A stretch of 8,881 bases of DNA from an uncultured Subdoligranulum sp. (GCA_900551395.1 URVX01000036.1:1-8881); one strand, 5' to 3'; counted from the first letter of the stretch, positions 1 through 6,643 are shown. The notes: generated by a model not told the origin, from the sequence alone. Numbers and translations: made by a program.

Positions 1-89
1 TGTTTTTGAGAGGTCGTTTTGTTATATAGAATGATTTGTACAGAATTTCCGTTTAGTTGAAAAAAATAAATTTTGTTTGGTGCTATATC

Positions 90-119
90 TTGACAAGAGG
101 GCAATAATAGATATACAAT
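90..119 (+). promoter_or_regulatory. Sigma-A-type promoter of rny
   Basis: A perfect -35 box TTGACA (90-95) is followed after 18 nt by TACAAT (114-119), a 5/6 match to the -10 consensus; TATACA at 112-117 with a 16-nt spacer is an alternative. Transcription would start near 126, giving a leader of about 84 nt before the rny start codon. Bases 1-89 upstream are AT-rich and show no recognisable gene. Confidence 0.7.
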
Positions 120-135
120 ATATAGCGGAATGTGT

Positions 136-169
136 AAAAATCTGTATATGCAACCGATTACGGATTTTT
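136..169 (+). promoter_or_regulatory. Hairpin in the rny 5' leader (possible attenuator)
   Basis: Bases 136-146 (AAAAATCTGTA) pair with 159-169 (TACGGATTTTT) in an 11-bp stem with one G-U pair and a 12-nt loop. The 3' arm ends in five T residues, so the element resembles a weak intrinsic terminator placed between the promoter and the ribosome binding site. The GC core is small, so attenuation is only a suggestion. No known riboswitch or protein-binding leader is recognised. Confidence 0.35.
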
Positions 170-209
170 CTGTTCATAAAACAAACTAATATTAACTCGG
201 AGGAAATTT

Positions 210-1808
210 ATGTCATTTAACGCACTGAATTTCTTCTTTGCTCAAGTAAACCCGGCCTGGTTAATCGTAGTCCCCGTGTTGTGTATTGCGGTGGGGGGCT
301 TAGGCGGTTGGTTGGTTACGCGATTCGTGCTTAACAAAAAAATAGGTAAAGCCAAAAATGTTGCTCAATCTATTGTCGACGAGGCAAAAATCGAAGCCAA
401 GACTTTAAAAAAGGAAGCTATACTCGAGGCTAAAGAAGAAGTTTTAAAACTTAAACAGGATTTCGACAAAGAATCCAAAGAACGGAGGAACGAGATTCAG
501 AAGCAGGAGTTCAGGCTTATTCAAAAGGAAGAAGCTTTGGACAAAAAAGAGGATTCTCTCTCCAAAAAGAACGAGCATTTGGAGCAGCAAATCAAAAGCG
601 TTCAAAATCACCAGAACGAGCTTAACCGAAAGCAGCAAGAGCTTGAAAAGTCCGAAGAAAGAATGGTTCAGGAGCTTGAAAAAGTTTCCAATATGACTAA
701 GGACGAAGCGAAAAAACTTTTGATTTCAACAATCGAATCGGAAGCCAAGCGAGACGCTGCGGCTCTTGTCAGAGAAATCGAAGCCGAAGCAAAAGAAAAC
801 GGCGAAAAGAAAGCCCGCGAAATTATCAGCGGAGCTATTCAGCGTTGTGCGGCGGATCAGGTTTCTGAAATTACAGTTACAACAATTTCATTGCCAAACG
901 ACGAGATAAAGGGACGTCTGATAGGGCGCGAGGGGCGCAATATACGAGCGTTGGAAAACGCTACAGGCGTTGACCTTATCATCGACGACACTCCCGAGGT
1001 AGTTATACTTTCGGGCTTTGATCCTGTCAGAAGACAAATTGCCCGCATTGCAATAGAAAAGCTTATTTCGGATGGCAGAATTCATCCCGCGCGCATAGAA
1101 GAGATGGTTGCAAAGGTGCGCAAGGAAATGGACGTTACAATAAAGGAAGCCGGCGAAGCCGCCTCTTTCGATTCCGGCGTTTTCAATCTCCATCCGGAAA
1201 TCATTACTTTGCTCGGTCGTTTGAAATTCAGGACAAGCTATGGTCAAAATGTCCTTAACCACTCGCTGGAGGTGTCTTATCTTGCCGGAATGATGGCATC
1301 CGAGCTCGGCTGCGACGTTGCGCTTGCAAAGCGCGCTGGCTTGCTGCACGACATAGGAAAGGCGGTTGACCAGGAGGTAGAGGGCACTCATATCGAAATC
1401 GGCGCGGACATCGCAAAGAAATACAAGGAAAGCAAGGAAGTGGTCAATGCCATTATGGCGCATCACGGCGACGTGGAGCCTATGACCATTGAAGCTGTGC
1501 TTGTGGCTGCCGCAGACGCTATTTCCGGAGCAAGACCGGGCGCAAGACGCGAAAGTCTGGAAAATTACGTAAAGCGACTCGAAAAGTTGGAAAGTCTGGC
1601 AGACTCATTCAACGGCGTTCAAAAGTCGTTTGCCATACAGGCGGGACGCGAAATCCGCGTTATCGTCAAGCCGGAAATCGTAAACGACGCAAATGCCGTT
1701 ATGCTTGCGAGAGACATTGCCAAGAAAATCGAAAACGAGTTGGATTATCCGGGACAAATCAAGGTCAATGTAATCAGAGAAACACGCAGTATCGATTACG
1801 CGAAATAA
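210..1808 (+). CDS. rny: Ribonuclease Y
   Basis: This is the membrane-anchored endoribonuclease that initiates bulk mRNA decay in many Gram-positive bacteria, cutting single-stranded A/U-rich RNA and acting with the degradosome at the inner face of the membrane. The 532-residue protein has the full family architecture: an N-terminal membrane helix (about residues 16-40), a long charged coiled coil (about 45-205), a KH RNA-binding domain with the GRLIGREGRNI loop (235-245), and an HD phosphohydrolase domain with H351, the LLHDIGK motif (H380, D381) and the AADAISGARPGAR segment (D436). Length is close to the usual 510-520. The start is fixed by GGAGG at 199-203, six bases before the ATG. It has its own promoter and terminator, so it appears monocistronic. 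In many Bacillota recA lies just upstream, but nothing of it is visible here. Intact, with no odd features. Confidence 0.97.
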   Translation: MSFNALNFFFAQVNPAWLIVVPVLCIAVGGLGGWLVTRFVLNKKIGKAKNVAQSIVDEAKIEAKTLKKEAILEAKEEVLKLKQDFDKESKERRNEIQKQEFRLIQKEEALDKKEDSLSKKNEHLEQQIKSVQNHQNELNRKQQELEKSEERMVQELEKVSNMTKDEAKKLLISTIESEAKRDAAALVREIEAEAKENGEKKAREIISGAIQRCAADQVSEITVTTISLPNDEIKGRLIGREGRNIRALENATGVDLIIDDTPEVVILSGFDPVRRQIARIAIEKLISDGRIHPARIEEMVAKVRKEMDVTIKEAGEAASFDSGVFNLHPEIITLLGRLKFRTSYGQNVLNHSLEVSYLAGMMASELGCDVALAKRAGLLHDIGKAVDQEVEGTHIEIGADIAKKYKESKEVVNAIMAHHGDVEPMTIEAVLVAAADAISGARPGARRESLENYVKRLEKLESLADSFNGVQKSFAIQAGREIRVIVKPEIVNDANAVMLARDIAKKIENELDYPGQIKVNVIRETRSIDYAK

Positions 1809-1815
1809 TTTCATA

Positions 1816-1855
1816 TTCAAGCCGGGCAATAAAATGCTCGGCTTGAAAAGTTTTT
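1816..1855 (+). terminator. Intrinsic terminator of rny
   Basis: Arms 1816-1828 (TTCAAGCCGGGCA) and 1835-1847 form a 13-bp stem with one G-U pair around a 6-nt loop, followed by a run of five T residues at 1851-1855. It lies eight bases after the rny stop codon. Confidence 0.85.
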
Positions 1856-1864
1856 CCAAATCGA

Positions 1865-1893
1865 TTGACAAAAAGTCAAGTAAACGCTATACT
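1865..1893 (+). promoter_or_regulatory. Promoter of tRNA-Trp
   Basis: TTGACA (1865-1870), a 17-nt spacer and TATACT (1888-1893) make a near-consensus promoter. Transcription would start near 1900, about ten bases before the mature tRNA. It lies just after the rny terminator, so the tRNA is an independent unit. Confidence 0.85.
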
Positions 1894-1909
1894 TATAAAG
1901 CTACTTTAA

Positions 1910-1984
1910 AGGGGAGTGGCTCAACGGTAGAGCAGCGGTCTCCAAAACCGCTGGTTGCGTGTTCGAATCGCGTCTCCCCTGCCA
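1910..1984 (+). tRNA. tRNA-Trp (anticodon CCA)
   Basis: The cloverleaf folds fully. The acceptor stem AGGGGAG (1910-1916) pairs with CTCCCCT (1974-1980). The D stem is GCTC/GAGC, the anticodon stem GCGGT/ACCGC encloses loop CTCCAAA with anticodon CCA, the variable loop has five bases, and the T loop reads TTCGAAT. The discriminator base is G, as usual for bacterial tRNA-Trp, and the 3' CCA is encoded (1982-1984). It decodes UGG. It stands alone rather than in a tRNA cluster. Confidence 0.97.
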
Positions 1985-1988
1985 ATTT

Positions 1989-2037
1989 GCGGTTGAAAAC
2001 CGCGTCAGAAAATCCCGCAGAAAAATTCTGCGGGATT
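1989..2037 (+). terminator. Terminator after tRNA-Trp, probably shared with cls from the other side
   Basis: A perfect 12-bp stem (2011-2022 with 2026-2037, AATCCCGCAGAA arm) has a 3-nt loop and ends in AT-rich sequence. On the minus strand it is followed by a TTTT run, so it can also stop transcripts coming from cls, whose stop codon lies about 60 bp away. A small hairpin GCGGTT-GAA-AACCGC (1989-2003) sits between the tRNA 3' end and this stem and could help define tRNA 3' processing. Confidence 0.8.
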
Positions 2038-2098
2038 TATCATATTAAAAACGCTGTTTTTTTGAGGAACGATTTATTTTTTTTTCAACTAAAGTCAT

Positions 2099-3709
2099 TT
2101 ACATTAGCGGAGCGAAAAGTCTGGCTAAATTTTGCAGCAGCCTTACCGGGAAGCTTTTTTTGCATTGTTCGACAGTTATTTGCTTGCACTCCATGAGAGT
2201 TTCCGTAAAATCTGCCTTTATTTCCGATATCGTGCGTTTGTCGTATATAACTGCGCCGCATTCGAAATGGAGATATAGACTCCTGAAATCCATGTTTGTT
2301 GTTCCTACAGTCGCGACAGAGTCGTCTGAAATGAAAATTTTCGAGTGAATAAATCCGGGTGTATATTCGAAAATTTTGACGCCTGCTTCTATCAATTCTC
2401 TGTAATATGATTGGGTAGTGAAGTGTACAAAACGCTTGTCCCATTTATGCGGCGTGATAATAACGACATCTACGCCGCTTTTTGCCGACAGCTTCAGTGC
2501 GGAAAGCATGGTGTCGTCGATTATAAGATACGGGGTTGTAATGTAAAGATATTCTTTTGCGTTTCCTATGATTTCGAGATATACATGTTCTCCGACGTTT
2601 TCTTTGTCGGCGGGACTGTCTGCATACGGCTGAACAAGACCCGATGTGTCGCTGCAAGACGAATTATCGGCATCGGCGGCTTCCTGCAAAAAACGGACAG
2701 GATAAAAGCGAGAGGGGTCTTCAATTTTTTCTTTAGTGCAATAGAACCACATTTGCAGAAAGAAAAGCACGAAGCTCCATACTGCCGCGCCTTCTATTTT
2801 TATGCCGGCGTCCTTCCAATGCCCGAATCTTTCAATCTGATTTATATATTCGTCGGCAATGTTTATGCCGCCCGTAAATGCCACTTTGCCGTCGATGACC
2901 GTAATTTTCCTATGGTCGCGGTTGTTTTGCTTTGTTGTAAGCATAGGGTGGATGGCATTGAAAACCACCGCCTTGATTTTGTGCTTTGCCAATTCCTTGG
3001 TGAAATTTTTCGGAAGCCTCAAAAAACACCCAACGTCGTCATAAATAAGGCGTACGTCTACTCCGGCAGCGGCTTTTTCACGCAAAACTTCAAAAATTGC
3101 GTCCCACATGCCGCCTTCTGAAAGGATGAAATATTCCAGAAAGATATATTTTTCCGCGTTTTTCAATTCGGTGAGCATTTCTTCGAAATATTCTTCGCCG
3201 ATTCTCAGATATTTGCAGTTTGAGTGCGGAAAAATAGGGTAGCCTGCAAAGTTATGCAGATACTTCATAAGCTTTACGTTGCTGTCGTTGCATTTGGATT
3301 GTTGAATTTCAGGTAAAAAATTGCCGCAGGAAAGAAAATATCTTTTGTATGCTTCGTCCGCGTCTTTCAACCTGTTTTTGAATTTTTTTGTGCCTGATTC
3401 AATATGAAAAAACAAATAGAACAAGCCGCCGAACACAGGAAAAACCAAAATAAAGATTGCCCAAGTGAATTTGTATGCGCCTTTCTCGTTTTTGGCTATT
3501 ATACATAAAACAATAAGCAGGCTTATAACCGTAAGCGAAATGCTTATCCATTGATAATTGCGGCTTCCGCTTGAAATAAAGTATATCAAGAAAGCAAGCT
3601 GAAGCAAAATAAGCAAAATTACGACTAATCTCTGAACAATAAGACCTGTCAGCCATTTTTTGTTTTTTGTTTTTTTCCTCTTCGAAGAAGCTTTTGTGTT
3701 TGACGCCAT
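2099..3709 (-). CDS. cls: Cardiolipin synthase (phospholipase D superfamily)
   Basis: Bacterial cardiolipin synthases of this type join two phosphatidylglycerol molecules into cardiolipin and glycerol at the cytoplasmic membrane. The 536-residue protein starts with a Lys/Ser-rich cytoplasmic tail (residues 1-19). Three hydrophobic segments follow (about 24-46, 54-72, 81-102), slightly more than the usual two. Two PLD catalytic HKD motifs are complete: H266-x-K268-x4-D273 (HRKITVID, followed by GKVAFTGG) and H455-x-K457-x4-D462 (HSKIFISD, followed by SVATVGTTNMD). ATG 3709 is the only plausible start, because the next in-frame Met lies far inside; no Shine-Dalgarno sequence precedes it. Length is a little above the usual 480-510 because of the N-terminal tail. 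It is divergent from rnhA and converges on the tRNA-Trp unit. No other lipid gene is adjacent. Confidence 0.93.
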   Translation of the reverse strand: MASNTKASSKRKKTKNKKWLTGLIVQRLVVILLILLQLAFLIYFISSGSRNYQWISISLTVISLLIVLCIIAKNEKGAYKFTWAIFILVFPVFGGLFYLFFHIESGTKKFKNRLKDADEAYKRYFLSCGNFLPEIQQSKCNDSNVKLMKYLHNFAGYPIFPHSNCKYLRIGEEYFEEMLTELKNAEKYIFLEYFILSEGGMWDAIFEVLREKAAAGVDVRLIYDDVGCFLRLPKNFTKELAKHKIKAVVFNAIHPMLTTKQNNRDHRKITVIDGKVAFTGGINIADEYINQIERFGHWKDAGIKIEGAAVWSFVLFFLQMWFYCTKEKIEDPSRFYPVRFLQEAADADNSSCSDTSGLVQPYADSPADKENVGEHVYLEIIGNAKEYLYITTPYLIIDDTMLSALKLSAKSGVDVVIITPHKWDKRFVHFTTQSYYRELIEAGVKIFEYTPGFIHSKIFISDDSVATVGTTNMDFRSLYLHFECGAVIYDKRTISEIKADFTETLMECKQITVEQCKKSFPVRLLQNLARLFAPLM

Positions 3710-3717
3710 ATTATATA

Positions 3718-3746
3718 ATTTTAGCTTTCGTCACAATTTTAGTCAA
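3718..3746 (-). promoter_or_regulatory. Promoter of cls, nearly leaderless
   Basis: On the minus strand TTGACT (3746-3741), a 17-nt spacer and TAAAAT (3723-3718) form a good promoter. The expected start near 3711 is only about two bases before the ATG at 3709, leaving no room for a ribosome binding site. This fits the lack of any AGGAGG-like sequence before the gene and points to a leaderless or near-leaderless mRNA. Confidence 0.55.
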
Positions 3747-3787
3747 GTTATTGCTGACAAGTAATTGTTGTTTGTTGTAAAAAATGA

Positions 3788-3816
3788 TAGACTTTTTGCC
3801 CGGAAAATTATAAAAT
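3788..3816 (+). promoter_or_regulatory. Putative promoter of rnhA, nearly leaderless
   Basis: TAGACT (3788-3793, 4/6 to the -35 consensus), a 17-nt spacer and TAAAAT (3811-3816) suggest a start near 3821-3824. That coincides with the rnhA start codons at 3821 and 3827. No Shine-Dalgarno sequence is visible. Confidence 0.4.
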
Positions 3817-3820
3817 ATGA

Positions 3821-4267
3821 ATGACGATGAAGAAGGTTACTATTTTCACCGACGGCGCGTGTTCGGGAAATCCCGGCGTAGGCGGTTGGGCGGCGATTCT
3901 TATTTTTAACGGCGTGGAAAAGGAAATAAGCGGATATGACAAACAGACAACAAACAACCGTATGGAAATGTTTGCCGTCATACAGGCGTTGAGAGCGTTG
4001 AAGGAAGCCTGCGAGGTTGAAATTTACACTGATTCCGCTTATGTTGCGGACGCTTTTTTGAAGGATTGGATTTCGTCTTGGGAGAAAAATAACTGGAAAA
4101 CCTCCGGCAAAAACGACGTTAAAAACGTAGACTTGTGGAACGCTTTGCGATTTGAATTGAAAAAGCATAAAGCAAAATTCATAAAAGTGAAAGGGCACGC
4201 GGACAATATTTACAACAACAGGTGCGACGAGCTTGCGAGAAAAGCAATATCGGATTGCAGAAATTGA
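3821..4267 (+). CDS. rnhA: Ribonuclease HI
   Basis: Type 1 RNase H cuts the RNA strand of RNA-DNA hybrids and so removes R-loops and primer remnants in the cytoplasm. At 148 residues it has the normal single-domain length. All active-site residues are present: D11 in FTDGACSGNPG, E49 in NNRMEM, D71 in IYTDSAYV and D136 in RCDELA. H126 in the VKGHAD loop matches the catalytic-loop histidine, and the basic handle region is recognisable around the WEKNNWKTSGK segment. Two in-frame starts exist, ATG 3821 (MTMKKV) and ATG 3827 (MKKV); both suit the family and neither has a ribosome binding site. The protein lacks an N-terminal hybrid-binding domain. It is a monocistronic unit, divergent from cls and convergent with the PadR-like gene. 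Confidence 0.95.
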   Translation: MTMKKVTIFTDGACSGNPGVGGWAAILIFNGVEKEISGYDKQTTNNRMEMFAVIQALRALKEACEVEIYTDSAYVADAFLKDWISSWEKNNWKTSGKNDVKNVDLWNALRFELKKHKAKFIKVKGHADNIYNNRCDELARKAISDCRN

Positions 4268-4303
4268 CGAAACGGAATTTATGATTGTTCATTGCTGTTA
4301 AAC

Positions 4304-4332
4304 AAAAATGCAGCTTTTCAGCTGCATTTTTT
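4304..4332. terminator. Bidirectional terminator between rnhA and the PadR-like gene
   Basis: AAAAATGCAGC (4304-4314) pairs perfectly with 4321-4331 around a 6-nt loop. It is flanked by A and T runs, so it works on both strands. On the minus strand its arm begins at the TAA stop codon of the PadR-like gene, so the stop codon is partly inside the terminator. Confidence 0.85.
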
Positions 4333-5656
4333 ATAGTTTTTTAAGGTATTCGCTTCTTAAAAAAGAATTTATCAAGACATAAACCGGAGCGTTGAGCAAA
4401 ACCATAATGGGAAAAACCAGACTCATTACAACCGCCTGCTCGTCGTTGAACGCAAGATTTAAAATAAGCAAATCGACTACGAGTACGGCAACGCCGGCTA
4501 TTACGAAAAAGATTAGACTGTTGATTATATGAAATTTTTGATGGAAGCGCGGCTTGACCTTTTTTGTCGGCCAACGCAGCCAGACAAAAAGAAACGCAAC
4601 CATAATCAACAGAGCTGCGCCCAAAACGATTAAGAAAGGAGCGCTTTTTCCATAAGTTTTGTTTCTGACGCAAAGCCAAAAAACAATCATTTCGATAGCG
4701 ACAAAAACAAATCCGAACAGCGCCGTCAAGAAATTAAGCTTGTTTACGGGAAGAAAAGGCGCCGGCTTGTAAACTGACGCCACTCTGTTGTAAAGCTTCA
4801 TTCTCAAGCCTTGTTTTGCCATAGCGTCGGCAGTTTCGCTTAGCTGAAGGTGATTGACCTCGTCGGGCGATGTCGGCACAGAAAAGGGCGTCGGGGCGTC
4901 TTGTTCCCGAGAAATGTTTTTAAACTCCGCCGCGCGTTTTTCTTTTGCTGTAAGTTGTTCTCCGACAAGATTGTCCAAAATGCTTTTATATTCTTTTTCC
5001 TGCTGCGTTTCCTGTTTTTCTATCTGAGCGAAATACGAAACCTTTTGCTTGGCTGGCTCGGCTGAGGAGACAATATTTTGCTTTGTATCCTGCGGCTTTT
5101 GCTGTTCTGCGACAGTCGATGTCAAAGCGGCTGCGGCTTTTTCTTCATCTGAATTTTTGTTGTTTTCATTGACTGACGGGGAATGGGGTTTTGCCGATAA
5201 CAGCTCGTTTACGCGGTTGAGTTCTTCTTTTGTGACTATATTTTCCGCTCGGGGCTTTTTAGCATTGGATTTGCGTCCGAAAATAGTGGAGACCTCGCTT
5301 TGATTTTTTTCCGGAAGCTGGTCGTCGCTTTCGCTGTCTACGAGAGATTCCATTACGTTTTTGTGGAACTTCCATTCCGATTTATATTCTATGCAAAGCT
5401 CTCTGCCTTTTTGAGTGAGCTTATAATATTTTCTGCGACCGCCGTTTGATTCGCCTCCCCAATATGATTCAATCAGCTTTTCTGCTTCCAATTTTTTGAG
5501 ATAGCCGTATAAGGTCGGCTGCTTGATTTCGTCTTGGTTATCCGTTTTTTCCTTTATTTCGCGGGTAATATCATATCCGTATTTGTCTCCGCTATACAGC
5601 GCGTTGAGAATGATGGTTTCGATATTTCCTTTGAGAAAGTCGAAATTTCCAACCAT
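4331..5656 (-). CDS. PadR-family transcriptional regulator with a C-terminal four-helix membrane domain
   Basis: Residues 1-106 are a classic clostridial PadR winged-helix domain: GNIETIILNAL, GDKYGYDITREI, the recognition segment IKQPTLYGYLKKLE, the wing GGRRKYYKLTQKG and the start of the dimerisation helix. PadR proteins are usually repressors of 100-180 residues. This one has 441. Residues 107-300 are polar and Gln/Glu/Lys-rich, probably disordered. Four hydrophobic helices follow (about 307-330, 339-361, 377-403, 408-432), and the protein ends in a short basic tail. It is therefore predicted to be a membrane-tethered DNA-binding protein; the membrane domain is not one I recognise. The start is well fixed by AGGAGG (5669-5664), seven bases from the ATG. 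An inverted repeat lies at its own promoter, suggesting autoregulation. It is divergent from the metallopeptidase gene, a possible second target. The ligand or signal is unknown. Confidence 0.88.
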   Translation of the reverse strand: MVGNFDFLKGNIETIILNALYSGDKYGYDITREIKEKTDNQDEIKQPTLYGYLKKLEAEKLIESYWGGESNGGRRKYYKLTQKGRELCIEYKSEWKFHKNVMESLVDSESDDQLPEKNQSEVSTIFGRKSNAKKPRAENIVTKEELNRVNELLSAKPHSPSVNENNKNSDEEKAAAALTSTVAEQQKPQDTKQNIVSSAEPAKQKVSYFAQIEKQETQQEKEYKSILDNLVGEQLTAKEKRAAEFKNISREQDAPTPFSVPTSPDEVNHLQLSETADAMAKQGLRMKLYNRVASVYKPAPFLPVNKLNFLTALFGFVFVAIEMIVFWLCVRNKTYGKSAPFLIVLGAALLIMVAFLFVWLRWPTKKVKPRFHQKFHIINSLIFFVIAGVAVLVVDLLILNLAFNDEQAVVMSLVFPIMVLLNAPVYVLINSFLRSEYLKKL

Positions 5657-5667
5657 TTAATGACCTC

Positions 5668-5687
5668 CTGTGTAAAAATACATACAG
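5668..5687. promoter_or_regulatory. Putative PadR operator at the predicted transcription start
   Basis: A 20-bp imperfect inverted repeat has outer arms CTGT and ACAG and contains TGTA-N8-TACA (5671-5686). Its layout resembles the ATGT-N8-ACAT operators described for PadR proteins. It lies directly downstream of the -10 box (5688-5693) and overlaps both the predicted start near 5681 and the edge of the ribosome binding site. Binding there would block transcription. That the neighbouring PadR protein binds it is inference. Confidence 0.5.
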
Positions 5688-5716
5688 ATTTTAATACTCA
5701 CGCGAAAAAAAGTCAA
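5688..5716 (-). promoter_or_regulatory. Promoter of the PadR-like gene
   Basis: On the minus strand TTGACT (5716-5711), a 17-nt spacer and TAAAAT (5693-5688) match the hexamers and spacing of the cls promoter exactly. Transcription would start near 5681, about 25 bases before the ATG. The remaining sequence up to 5834 is very AT-rich. It should hold the promoter of the divergent metallopeptidase gene, but I see only a possible -10 TATTAT at 5811-5816 without a convincing -35. Confidence 0.7.
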
Positions 5717-5834
5717 GTATATAAAATAATATGTGACGCATAATATTCTGTTATTTCAAAAAATTTATCAAAACGACAAAATTAAACGGTATTTAAACTA
5801 TTTAAAGTGGTATTATTAACAAAAAGGGTTTTCT

Positions 5835-6497
5835 ATGAAGGTTGAAATTATCCGTACAGATAATAAAAATTTAATTATTACGGTTAAAGATGCCGATACG
5901 CTGGAGGTACGCGCGCCTAAGAACCTCAGCAAGGAAGCAATCGAAGGTTTTGTGCGGGATAAAAAACGCTGGATAGAGAAAAAAGCCGGCGAAAAAGAAA
6001 AATTAAAAAATGAATTCGGAGATATTTATGCTTACAGGCAATTTTTGCTGTTCGGTAAACGCTTCAGAATTGTTAAAAGCAATGTTACCGAAGCGACAAT
6101 ACTCGAGGATATGTTTATCGTGCCGCAAAAAGTGACGGAAATATCGCAGCTTAAGGAAGCGATGAAAAAATTTGTTCTGGAAAAGGCTAAAAACAATCTT
6201 CCGGCTATTATGTCTCAAATCGGAAGCAAAATCGGAATCTGCCCGGCAGGAGTCCGCGTCAAGTCGCTTAAATCCAAATGGGGAAGCTGCGATTCCAACA
6301 AAATGATAACCTTTAATTCCAGATTGATTCAGCTGGAGCCGAAGCTTATCGAATATGTCGTCATTCATGAATTGTGCCACGTTGTGGAATTGAATCATTC
6401 GGAAAAATTTTGGAAAACTCTTGAGCAATTTATTCCTGACTGGTCGGAGCGCCGAAGCAGCTTAAAAAAATTTGAATTTTTGATTAATGATATTTAA
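5835..6497 (+). CDS. YgjP-like (DUF45) zinc metallopeptidase
   Basis: The 220-residue protein belongs to the YgjP/WLM-type gluzincin metallopeptidases, often annotated as 'M48 family' or 'SprT-like'. The zinc motif is complete: H178-E179-L-C-H182 with a further histidine at H188 in VELNHSEKFW, the usual third-ligand position of the family. The conserved KSKWGSC block (147-152 region) precedes it, and the N-terminal half is the variable beta-rich region (VEIIRTDNKNLIITVKD). Length is near the usual 220-240. There is no signal peptide or membrane helix, so it is cytoplasmic. The biological substrate of this family is not well established. The start ATG has a modest GGG (5826-5828) six bases upstream. 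It is divergent from the PadR-like gene, and a strong hairpin closes the unit. Confidence 0.88.
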   Translation: MKVEIIRTDNKNLIITVKDADTLEVRAPKNLSKEAIEGFVRDKKRWIEKKAGEKEKLKNEFGDIYAYRQFLLFGKRFRIVKSNVTEATILEDMFIVPQKVTEISQLKEAMKKFVLEKAKNNLPAIMSQIGSKIGICPAGVRVKSLKSKWGSCDSNKMITFNSRLIQLEPKLIEYVVIHELCHVVELNHSEKFWKTLEQFIPDWSERRSSLKKFEFLINDI

Positions 6498-6531
6498 TAT
6501 TTAAAAACTAATAAAATTATCTGAAATTATC

Positions 6532-6569
6532 ATATTTCTTCGCAAAATCAGTATTTTGCGAAGAAATAT
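6532..6569 (+). terminator. Perfect 17-bp hairpin after the metallopeptidase gene
   Basis: ATATTTCTTCGCAAAAT (6532-6548) pairs without mismatch with 6553-6569 around the loop CAGT, followed by T-rich sequence (TTTGTTTGTTTTTT). This fits an intrinsic terminator 35 bases after the stop codon, although the T run is broken by G residues and is offset. The perfect symmetry next to a recombinase gene is remarked on in the findings. Confidence 0.7.
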
Positions 6570-6614
6570 ATTTGTTTGTTTTTTAGGAAAATTTCCACTA
6601 TCACTCAATGAAAA

Positions 6615-6643
6615 TTGCTTTATTTTGTTTTTTGCTGTATAAT
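6615..6643 (+). promoter_or_regulatory. Promoter of the tyrosine recombinase gene
   Basis: TTGCTT (6615-6620), a 17-nt spacer and a perfect TATAAT (6638-6643) give a start near 6650. A TTG that could open the reading frame at 6643 begins on the last base of the -10 box, so it would be upstream of the transcript. This favours ATG 6667, leaving a leader of about 17 nt. Confidence 0.75.

Noticed and set aside
888..1466. Long minus-strand open frame opposite rny
   Set aside because: It is antisense to the conserved KH and HD domains of RNase Y, has no ribosome binding site and shows no recognisable protein; it is a shadow.
1834..2196. Small open frame running through the tRNA-Trp gene
   Set aside because: It crosses a terminator, the tRNA and a second terminator; it is not a credible gene.
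2411..3121. Plus-strand 236-codon open frame opposite cls
   Set aside because: It lies across the catalytic domain of cardiolipin synthase on the other strand, its translation is Cys/Phe-rich without a recognisable domain, and no promoter or ribosome binding site fits.
3776..3791. A third PadR-like site, TGTA-N8-TAGA, upstream of rnhA
   Set aside because: The right arm matches poorly, and such sequences are expected by chance in this AT-rich stretch.
6532..6569. A dif site
   Set aside because: It is a long perfect hairpin rather than a 28-bp site with two 11-bp half-sites and a short centre, and it does not resemble the Bacillota dif consensus as I recall it.
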